Shown: piece after piece, positions 56,741 to 64,000 of the stretch
Position numbering within the stretch: the first letter of the stretch is position 1
Layout: every line of letters starts with the position of its first letter
Assembly: GCA_024114885.1 (NCBI GenBank)
Contig: CP099419.1
Location: forward strand, 1,116,001 to 1,180,000
DNA from: Septoria linicola
Lineage: Eukaryota > Ascomycota > Dothideomycetes > Mycosphaerellales > Mycosphaerellaceae
DNA length: 64,000 nt
Direction of reading: 5' to 3'
Notes under the pieces: generated by a model
Databases searched by the model: none
Told to the model about the DNA's origin: nothing
Seen by the model: the letters and a program-made list of their open reading frames with translations, nothing else
Made by a program: the position numbers and the translations under genes

Positions 56741-57086
56741 ATGGCCGTCAACTCCGACCTCCCCCTCTCCTCAGACGTTGACCTCCACAAAACCCTCAAA
56801 GAGCAACGACAAGACTACGACTGCTCATCCTGCCGAATCATGGGTAGGGCACAACTGTCCATCCCATCCGCACAGTCCATCCACATCTTCTAACTCTCCA
56901 ACAGGCTCAACAGTCTTTACCGGCCTCGGCGCATACACATACTGGTCCGGCATGCGACAGCTTCGCCAACAAGAATCTGTCATCCTGAAATCTGGTTCGC
57001 GATTCGGCATGTTTCCGCGAAAAGTCGCGATTGTCGCGACGAGTGCGGTTTGTGCTGGGTTGGGAATGTACAGGCTGGTGAATTGA
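56741..57086 (+). CDS. DMAC1/DUF4536-family small mitochondrial membrane protein
   Basis: Two exons, 56741-56843 and 56905-57086, joined over a 61-base intron (GTAGGG to CCAACAG with CTAAC branch), give 94 residues. The family core is clear: YDCSSCRIMGSTVFTGLGAY with the paired cysteines, TYWSGMRQLRQQE, then FGMFPRKVAIVATSAVCAGLGMYRL. The two hydrophobic segments span the intron junction and the C-terminus. The human relative DMAC1 (TMEM261) assists assembly of the distal membrane arm of complex I; by analogy this protein may work in the mitochondrial inner membrane, but function in fungi is not established. Confidence 0.8.
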
Positions 57087-57480
57087 AGAGGGAAGAGGAG
57101 GAAGAGCTAGAAGAACAAGAAGAGATGGGGATATCTGTCATTGCTGCAGAGGGTAAGGTCGACGTGACGTGGAGGAGAGAGCCAGGAGGAGGCAATGCAT
57201 ATGGCGGCCACCCAACTACAGCTGCTTCCACGACCCCCGACTGACATCCACGGCTCCCGCACAACGATTTGACCTCTTATGGAGCGATTCAAGAGGATAA
57301 GGAAAAGACGCGTAACGCTGGCCGATGAGACATCGGCGAAGTCATGCCATACAACACGTTACACGAGAACGGCGTGATGGAGCCCGCAGTCATCACTACG
57401 AAAGTGAAGCAAGAGCTGGAGGACGGTCTGCCGCATAAAAAAGCAAGATCGCTTCGTTGCATGGTATCTATCATACGCTA
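57087..57480. other. convergent 3' flanks
   Basis: It lies between the plus-strand DMAC1-like gene and the minus-strand calponin gene. No convincing gene. Confidence 0.5.
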
Positions 57481-59559
57481 TCATTTCATCGGACGAGGCC
57501 CCGTAGGATATTTACCACCTATTGGTCGCCTGCCGCCCATATTTATGCCACTCCCCACCCCGGAGCCCTTGTTCTGGCTATCACCTCCCATGTAGCCATA
57601 TTGATGGACGTCCCAAGTCTGAGCTGGTCCGCTCCCTTGAGTGGTATCCCTGGGCGCACTCTTCGAAACCTCTTGTGCAGCTTCCCACTCGCGTTGCCGC
57701 TCACGCTCGCGCTCCATCTCGCGTTCTAGAAGAGACTTGCTCGCCCATCCGCCAGCCTTTGTCTTTTGCTGTGAAGCTACACGGGAGTCGCGCAAGCGTT
57801 GCTGCTCGAGGGACGTGTCGCCGGCTTCTTGTGCTGCGGAGATCCGTGGCTCGGGCGTTGACGGCGCTTCATTTGCAGAGAGAAATGCGTCGGTTCTGTT
57901 CGGTTGGCGCTGTTCTGGTTCGAATGGCTCCGGTTCAAATGACTTTGCAGGAGCTGGAAGTGGCCGATTGAACGGCGATCTCGTGAACGGCGATGGTTGG
58001 CCTCTAGCCGGGAGAGCTGGTTGCGATCGGACAGGTTCGGCCTCTATCGACGCTGGCGCTGGTAGTGGGCGTGTAGGAGCTTCCTCTTGAGGTTCGGAGG
58101 GTGTTGGAAGTGGTCGCGAAGTGGCGGGCTGTGTCGGTCTTGAAGGCGCTCCATCATTACCAGTCTGATAATGCTTGCGCTGAAATTCTCGCTCATCGCC
58201 GACCCAGCTGACATCGCTCTGTTGTGCACTACCGGGTCGAGCAGTCTCGGAGGTGCTTGGTCGTGACCGTTCGCCAGTACTGTCCTTCTTCAGCCGTTCT
58301 TCGCGCTCTGCTTGATATTGCCTTTCCCTCTCCCGTGCTTCTTCAAGCTGTTTCTCTAGCTCCCGGACACGTCGCTGCTCAGGCGTTTCAGTGCTCTCCG
58401 CTACACTGTTCGTCGACGCCGCCTGTTCCTTTTGATACTGTGCAAGTGTTTGTCCCCGCAGAATGCCCGAGCTGGGCACACGAGGCTTCTCTGGTGGGCG
58501 TTTGACACTCATCTTCGATTGCAAGACTGCATCCTCACGCTTTCGTACTTCTTCTTCCTCTTGCCATCTTCGTTCTTGCTGCTCCCATTCGCGCTTCTGT
58601 TGCTCAAGCCGCTGTCGTTCCTCTTCTCGATGTCTCTTGGTCTCCTCTTCCCACTGGCGTTCTTCTTCGAGTCTCGCCTTCTCCTCTGCCTCCTGAACCT
58701 TTTGAGCCCTGCGTTCGCGCTCTTCCTGTGCTAACAGCCGCTGTCGCTCCTCCGCTTCTTCCTTCTCTTTGCGCGCTTTCTGCTTCTCTGCTAGGCTGGG
58801 CACTCCAGGAGCTTGACTAGTGATCTGACGCCGTGCGCCAAAGCTGATGCCTTGATTACCTTGTGATGCGCCTCCCATATAACCGTATTGGTGGATATTC
58901 CAAGCAGGCGCGGTACTCCCCTCATCACTCCTCTTGCTCCAGCTACTAACAGGGCCTGTGGGTGATTTCGTACCTCCTGCTGACTGCTGCGATCCAGTGG
59001 AGCCTCCCGTCAAAGAAGGGCTCATAGCACGATTCGAGGAGGGGTAATTCGAGAGGGGTTTCGTTGGGCTGGCAGGTCGCCGAAAACCATTTCCTGTAGT
59101 GGCCGGCGACATGGCCGCTGCAGATTTCTTCGCGCCAATTGTCGTTGGAAACCTCGAAGGATTGATTTTGTTTGCTTGCCTGCTCAACGCTCCGATTGTC
59201 TGTAGTACTTGTAGAGGATCTTTAGCTTCGTACAGATCAACTGTCAGAAAACGATCGTGCGAGGGCATGTTCAAGGGAGCCATTTCGCAGGCTCGCAAGA
59301 AGTGGCTGATATTCTCCATTTGCACGAACGGCATCGCGCTGTTCTTGTACTTGATCGCTCCAGCTTGGCCTTGGACGGCAAGATTGACCAGTTTGCATAG
59401 CGCAACGCCGTCCTTCAAAGCCTCGAGTAAGTCCCCAGGTGGCAGCGATTCTCCTAGAGTACTTTCAATCCATTGTCGCGCTTCGTTTGCTGCCTGCGGG
59501 GTGTATCTCGACAGTCGCAAGTTGCGCATATCCTGGTCGAGGGATGTCACAGAGGCCAT
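57481..59559 (-). CDS. long calponin/transgelin-family actin-binding protein
   Basis: A single minus-strand exon of 692 residues. Residues about 15-140 form a calponin-homology domain (ANEARQWIESTLGESLPPGD, LLEALKDGVALCKLVN, MPSHDRFLTVDLYEAKDP). A calponin-type repeat follows near residue 240 (WNIHQYGYMGGASQGNQ, ISFGARRQIT). Then comes a highly charged coiled coil of about 130 residues (glutamate/arginine heptads), a proline-rich stretch of about 200 residues with SH3-ligand-like RPLPxP motifs, and a second calponin-like repeat at the very end (WDVHQYGYMGGDSQNKG, MGGRRPIGGKYP). Yeast Scp1 has only the CH domain and one repeat. The protein should bundle or stabilise actin, and the proline-rich part could recruit SH3 proteins at endocytic patches. 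Confidence 0.88.
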   Translation of the reverse strand: MASVTSLDQDMRNLRLSRYTPQAANEARQWIESTLGESLPPGDLLEALKDGVALCKLVNLAVQGQAGAIKYKNSAMPFVQMENISHFLRACEMAPLNMPSHDRFLTVDLYEAKDPLQVLQTIGALSRQANKINPSRFPTTIGAKKSAAAMSPATTGNGFRRPASPTKPLSNYPSSNRAMSPSLTGGSTGSQQSAGGTKSPTGPVSSWSKRSDEGSTAPAWNIHQYGYMGGASQGNQGISFGARRQITSQAPGVPSLAEKQKARKEKEEAEERQRLLAQEERERRAQKVQEAEEKARLEEERQWEEETKRHREEERQRLEQQKREWEQQERRWQEEEEVRKREDAVLQSKMSVKRPPEKPRVPSSGILRGQTLAQYQKEQAASTNSVAESTETPEQRRVRELEKQLEEARERERQYQAEREERLKKDSTGERSRPSTSETARPGSAQQSDVSWVGDEREFQRKHYQTGNDGAPSRPTQPATSRPLPTPSEPQEEAPTRPLPAPASIEAEPVRSQPALPARGQPSPFTRSPFNRPLPAPAKSFEPEPFEPEQRQPNRTDAFLSANEAPSTPEPRISAAQEAGDTSLEQQRLRDSRVASQQKTKAGGWASKSLLEREMERERERQREWEAAQEVSKSAPRDTTQGSGPAQTWDVHQYGYMGGDSQNKGSGVGSGINMGGRRPIGGKYPTGPRPMK

Positions 59560-60133
59560 ATTGGCGGTTGTTCGGAGGAACTATCAAATGTTGCCAAAAT
59601 CTATGTGCATCTCGGGGTCAAATGTGAAGATCTCGATTCTGAGTAGAATGCGAAATGTTGGCGGGTAGCGACGGCGAGGCTCATCAATCAGATTGCAGGC
59701 ATTATTGTGTGAAATGCGTCATCTGTTTACAACAACGTTGAAGCCTGTCGGCAGGGCGGACCGCACGTGCGCGCTACGAGGCAGCCGCCATGATCAGAGC
59801 AAGTGAAGAGTGAACGCATCAGTCAGTGTTCAGGACAACAAAGAACGCAGTGAGACTCTGCACGAGACATTGCTGCCACTGTCTGATACCGGCCATCGCT
59901 TGGAATCGTGTGCATATTGTATAATAAATAGTCTGCACTTCGACTGCCAGCTACATCGGGAAGATTCCTTCGGTCTAACTACGGGTCCCACTTCAGCCGT
60001 TTCTCTGCGGCTCGCTGTCACAGGAGCAAGTCACACCTTGTTGTCCCACCTAGGTGTGCATCCCGCCTCTCTTTGACAGCGACATACAACATCCTTCGTT
60101 TGCTGCCCAACAAACATCTGTGAGGCTGCAACA
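59560..60133. other. divergent promoter region
   Basis: It separates the calponin gene and the DUF4588-like gene. Small frames only. Confidence 0.5.
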
Positions 60134-60991
60134 ATGGACTCGATGCAGCCACTCTCGACGTCTCTGCCACGGAATCGCAGCGAAGTGCCCAACGACCTCT
60201 TGGTAGACTTCAAGGCTGCGGCGAGATCGGTCACGGATCTCTACAGAACAGCCGTCACATCACAAAAGCAAGCACGGCAGGCGGGCTACCAGGATGCCTT
60301 GGACGATATATTGGCGTTCCTGGACAAGGAGAACATGGGTTTGATGGACGGAGAGGGCTGGCGAGTGCGGCAGTGGGCCACCGCGCGCCTGGATGGCAGC
60401 GGCATATCTACAGGCCCTGCGGCAACAGCTACGGACGAAGAAGATGAAGAGAGATCTGTGAAAGAAGAAGAGAAAGACGACACTCGCAGCTCAAGTCCGG
60501 AACTCCAGAGACGGCCGTTATTGCCCACCACAACGAGCGAAATTACAGTCGAAGACGATGCACCACTCCAACGACGAGTCGTATCAGAGCCTCCACAAGC
60601 ACAACCATCTGTACAACCAATACCACAACAAAGCAATTTCACGTTCCAGTCGTCACACGCCTATCCTTCTGGCAACCACGACAGAGACATGGACATGGAC
60701 GGCAGCACCAATTCACCTGTTCAGACATACACGTCCACTTTGACGCCTTCCAGCACCGAGACTGTCCGCATTATTCCACGATCTGCCCGTTCCACTCGCC
60801 GTTCCAATCATAATCGACGAGCAGGCAGTGACAATCGGACGCCGACATTAAATTTCAATCTTGGATCAGGCTCAGGCACGAAGCGCAAGATACCTTATCC
60901 AGACTTCTTTGATATTTCTGGCATCAATGATGGCGGCGACAGACGGGACGACAACGGCAGGGGAGGTGGAGGAAAGCGAAGGCATGTGTAG
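60134..60991 (+). CDS. protein with HAPSTR1/DUF4588-like N-terminus
   Basis: A single exon of 285 residues. The first 75 residues hold the only ordered-looking domain: LLVDFKAAARSVTDLYRTAV, TSQKQARQAGYQDALDDILAFLDKENMG and WRVRQWATARLDG, which resembles the conserved part of the human stress regulator HAPSTR1 (C16orf72) and its fungal DUF4588 relatives. The rest is disordered: acidic, then glutamine/proline and serine/threonine-rich, with a basic RSARSTRRSNHNRRAG and a final KRRHV. A nuclear protein is likely. The family call is from pattern memory and is moderate at best; the gene itself is solid. Confidence 0.65.
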   Translation: MDSMQPLSTSLPRNRSEVPNDLLVDFKAAARSVTDLYRTAVTSQKQARQAGYQDALDDILAFLDKENMGLMDGEGWRVRQWATARLDGSGISTGPAATATDEEDEERSVKEEEKDDTRSSSPELQRRPLLPTTTSEITVEDDAPLQRRVVSEPPQAQPSVQPIPQQSNFTFQSSHAYPSGNHDRDMDMDGSTNSPVQTYTSTLTPSSTETVRIIPRSARSTRRSNHNRRAGSDNRTPTLNFNLGSGSGTKRKIPYPDFFDISGINDGGDRRDDNGRGGGGKRRHV

Positions 60992-61632
60992 TTGTGCACA
61001 TGATGGACGAGTTGAATTTCCACGGCAGAAGTGCGAGCATTGGAGCGATCATTGAATTTGCATTTTCACGGCAAGGGAGCAGTCAGAATTGAGCGAGCGT
61101 GGAGTATAGGTTGTCTAACGACTGCATCTTTTCGGTATAGGAGGGAAGTGCATAGGACATGCTGTCTATCCTTGGGAGGAATGAGACCTGGTTCTGCGAT
61201 TGTGCAGCAGGTCAAGGCATTATAGAGGTGGAGTCTGGTCGTTTTATCATAAGATACCCATGTTACGCAGACAACGAAACCAAATCGAGAATTCTTATAC
61301 GTATGATCGAAGCTGTTCGGTTTCACAAAATACGCACAGTGCCCACCCGAAATTCGCGTCTCATGGTGCATGTCACAGTCACTCGAGAATGGTTGATCGT
61401 AGAATGTATATTTCATTGAGCATATCCTTTAGGCATATCTCGATATTCCATGCCTAGTCGCTCATCGCTAATTCATCATGCCACGTACCATACAAGGCTC
61501 AATTGCGGCCGTAGCTCATCTCATCAAGAGAGAGAGAGAGAGAGGGAAGTAGTAGCAAAACATGCCAGACTCGTGTCCCGTGCAACCAGCCCACAGCAAA
61601 GCGTCTGAGTCGCACACCCCACACATCTGCAT
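60992..61632. other. convergent 3' flanks with GA microsatellite
   Basis: No gene. A GA dinucleotide run lies at 61527-61545. Confidence 0.55.
61527..61545. repeat. GA dinucleotide microsatellite
   Basis: About nine GA units in the 3' flank of MBF1. Confidence 0.9.
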
Positions 61633-62170
61633 TTACTTCTTCTTTGGTCCCAGCATCGGCTGACCGATGTTCGCTCCCGTGAGCCGCACATTCGCAGCCT
61701 TCTGGATCTTGAGCACAGCGTCCATAGGTGGGAAATCTGCTCCGACCTTCTCCAGCGCAGCCACGACTGCGACATCGACGTTCGCTTTGCTAGAGAGATC
61801 CTTCTGTGTCATGGTCGTGCCCTTTTGGTTCTTCAGTTGTGTGCGGGCCTGTTGCAGGGCTTTGGCGACTTCGTCGGGAACTTTCTTCGTCGCTACGGGG
61901 CCGTCGGCGCGGTCGACTTTGGTTAGGCGTTGGCCTTCTGGGTTGCCGGATGCCTGGATGATTTGTTAGAATATGGTTTGTCGAGGACATGTTTTAGTGT
62001 ATTGTGCTTACGTTTGCGGTCGCGAACTTCTTCTCTGTGGCGAGGACAGCACCGCTACGCTGAGCAGCGTTGAGCGCGCTCTTGCCCTTGATTGTGGTTT
62101 CGCGTTGAGCAGTTCCTGGTCCCCGGACCTTGCTGCCAATCTTGGTGGTGCTCTCCCAGTCGTCAGACAT
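61633..62170 (-). CDS. MBF1: multiprotein bridging factor 1
   Basis: Two minus-strand exons, 62170-62012 and 61953-61633, joined in phase 0 over a 58-base intron (GTAAGC to ATCCAG), give 159 residues (yeast Mbf1 has 151). The N-terminus is MSDDWESTTKIGSKVRGPG, followed by TTIKGKSALNAAQRSGAVLA and TEKKFATANA, all diagnostic. The C-terminal helix-turn-helix reads MTQKDLSSKANVDVAVVAAL, then VLKIQKAANVRLTGANIGQP. Mbf1 bridges transcription activators and TBP and, in yeast and animals, also binds stalled collided ribosomes to prevent frameshifting. Both exons contain frames too short to stand out alone, so the gene is easily missed. Confidence 0.94.
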
Positions 62171-63087
62171 TGTGATGGTGTTGGTGGGGGAAAGTGGTTG
62201 TGTGGATTGTGTTGGATTTGTTCGAGGACAGCTAGTTGTTCAAGAGCAAGAATTCAATGTTTGCCGAGAAAGAAGTGTCGCGTGATAAAGGTGTCTTTAA
62301 GTGGTGGTTGATTGCGGCGGCGGCAGAATAGGTATGAGTCTGAGGAGTGACCCGCGGCCTTCGATGACGTTCCACCGCCACCAAGCCAAATTCACTCACC
62401 GAGCGTGCGCTACGTTCACTCTTGCATACATCTCTGCTTATGAGAATGGCCCCTGGTTGTCACGACTACATAGTTTCGATCTGATCTGTAAGCAGAAGAG
62501 ACAACGCAACCTCATCAGATACTCCCCATTATGTCCACGTTGCTCAGGGCCATCGGCAGTCGAGCATTGTTTGGAGAATGATGGCTAGCAGTTCAATTCA
62601 TGCGCGTATTCAATGACTATTGATGAGGCTCACGTCTTCAACAGGTGATCGAGTTAGGTCGGGTGTGTTGCTGCACTTTGTGTAGGTCCGCCATCGATCA
62701 TGCTAGGATCACAAGTCGTCGCGTCGCAACATGGTATTGTGATATTCGGCACGAGCTATTGTTATCTTATTATTGATATTGTTGCGCGTGTAAAAAGGCA
62801 TTGTGCCGACGATACTGTGAGCACGGTCTGGCAACCCACAATCTTTTTTGGATCGATTCGGTGGAAGATTGATTTAGCAGAGCTCTGACCACAGCTCTTT
62901 GCTTTCTGCGCGTCGGACCTGATTCCAGATCCTGAACTTCTTTCGCAACAACATCGCGACTTTCAAACACAACCGCACTTGCCAACACACCATTGCAATT
63001 TTCAGCATTGCGCCTTCTGCATTTGGATCCGCGGCACAGAAGACTTTGGAAAGATCAGACAAATTCAAACGGCAAGGACGACCAACA
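62171..63087. other. divergent promoter region
   Basis: It separates MBF1 and the gene starting at 63088. No protein-like frame. Confidence 0.5.
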
Positions 63088-64000
63088 ATGGCACCCAAAA
63101 AGAACGACCGCCCGGTCGTCGCTACCCGCCGCAGCGGCAGAATCGCCTCGAGAGCAGGGTCGGTAGTGTCGTCAACTCAGGAGGAGACCAAGAGTGGTTT
63201 GTACCGTCCCATTCCTCAAAGCATCACCTTGTCCACATTGCATTCGCGGGGTGTCGACGCGGTGAATTCAGTCGCCGGTCAGAGAGTAGCAATCGGCTCC
63301 AACAGTCGTGTTACGAAGAACATCAAAAGCAAGAGCGTGACTTCAACCATCGCTCGAGTCACACGCGGCAAAGGCAAGAGTACACAGCTCAGCAACGCGC
63401 TTGTGCCCGCTTTTGATATCCAGCGTGCAATTTGGCGAATTCTCATGGATCGCAACCACATTCAGACACTGACTGAGTCCGAAAAAGAGGTCGTCATCGC
63501 TGCTTTCGCCGACCGCGAGGAGCACTTCAAGAAGAAAGTCAACGACGCCGAGATGCGCACCCGCGAACTCGAGGCAGAACTTGCCAACGCGCTCAAAGAG
63601 ACGAAGAGATTAAAGGAAAAGACCAAAACTCCAATGCGAGATGGCATGTTCCAGCAGTCTCTGAAGAAGAGACGTGAGCAGGCAATGGCCTCGAGCAATA
63701 CACCCTCAACCAGCCGCGCCCTCACCTCCACGACCTTTCAATCGCCGCTTGTCGCATCGGACAACACCTTCACCAACGACTCGATCGATTTCTCGACCGC
63801 GAACTTAATCACCGGCACACCAGCGCCCACCAGAGAGACGCCACCTCAAAACACTGACGAGAACGCTACCCCAAAGTCACGGACATCGATCTTTGGCTCG
63901 TTCTTCAAAACCATCACGACCCCCTTCTTCTCGCGGAGTAAGTCGCAAGAGGGTAGCACGCCACAGCAGAGTCCCCAAGAGAGCTTGGGAGAGCTGCCAG
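63088..64000 (+). CDS. hypothetical basic coiled-coil protein, cut by window end
   Basis: A frame open from ATG 63088 to the end of the window (304 codons, no stop). The first 105 residues are basic and serine-rich (RPVVATRRSGRIASRAGS, TRGKGKSTQLSN), followed by a helical part LVPAFDIQRAIWRILMDRNH, LTESEKEVVIAAFADREEHF and a charged coiled coil to about residue 185. The rest is low-complexity with threonine/proline sites (TPAPTRETPPQN) and an SIFGSFFKTITTPFFSRSKS stretch. A nuclear, perhaps chromosome-associated role is suggested by composition only. The 3' end lies outside the window. Confidence 0.7.
   Translation, partial: MAPKKNDRPVVATRRSGRIASRAGSVVSSTQEETKSGLYRPIPQSITLSTLHSRGVDAVNSVAGQRVAIGSNSRVTKNIKSKSVTSTIARVTRGKGKSTQLSNALVPAFDIQRAIWRILMDRNHIQTLTESEKEVVIAAFADREEHFKKKVNDAEMRTRELEAELANALKETKRLKEKTKTPMRDGMFQQSLKKRREQAMASSNTPSTSRALTSTTFQSPLVASDNTFTNDSIDFSTANLITGTPAPTRETPPQNTDENATPKSRTSIFGSFFKTITTPFFSRSKSQEGSTPQQSPQESLGELP

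Overview
The window is nuclear DNA from a filamentous ascomycete fungus. The evidence is short introns (mostly about 43-90 bases) with GTRNGT donors, CTNAC-like branch points and YAG acceptors; single or few-exon genes lying closely spaced on both strands; and clear fungal orthologues such as a LisH-type SomA/Flo8 regulator, Noc2, Bet3, Vps28, Mas1, Sdh4 and Mbf1. A Dothideomycete is my guess from the gene set and protein style; the sequence alone does not prove it. I saw no rRNA, tRNA, CRISPR array or intact transposon.

Layout. The left part (1-15,700) is gene-poor and looks accessory: a DHA2-type MFS transporter (1331-2956), a 5 kb stretch with no convincing gene apart from a broken-looking candidate near 5.7-6.3 kb, a regulator-like protein lacking a DNA-binding domain (8118-9787), a decayed PRISE-type reductase with an in-frame TAG (10828-11970), an unrecognised 258-residue protein, a small HIG1-like membrane protein, and a frameshifted, internally deleted multicopper oxidase relic (about 14.5-15.3 kb). 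From 15.7 kb onward housekeeping genes dominate: Mas1 (beta-MPP) back to back with Sdh4, a TM9/EMP70 protein, the U5 snRNP WD40 subunit back to back with the TRAPP subunit Bet3, the SomA regulator, a GFA-type zinc protein, a DUF1479 oxygenase, an intracellular GH1 beta-glucosidase with eight exons, a bZIP factor and a 2-oxoglutarate oxygenase. The right end (47-64 kb) is dense: a disordered hypothetical, an Efm2-like methyltransferase, Vps28 back to back with Noc2, several small mitochondrial or membrane proteins including a DMAC1/DUF4536 homologue, a long calponin-family protein, a DUF4588-like protein, Mbf1, and a basic coiled-coil protein that runs off the end.

Mitochondrial functions recur (Mas1, Sdh4, HIG1-like, DMAC1-like), as do divergent pairs sharing short promoters (Mas1/Sdh4, SNRNP40/Bet3, Vps28/Noc2). 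I do not see a biosynthetic gene cluster or a defence-type system. The most interesting signals are gene decay (reductase, oxidase and three frameshift or splicing puzzles), stop-free introns whose length is a multiple of three, and two tiny exons in the beta-glucosidase. All exon boundaries were worked out by eye from splice signals, reading phase and expected protein families; none is confirmed by transcripts.
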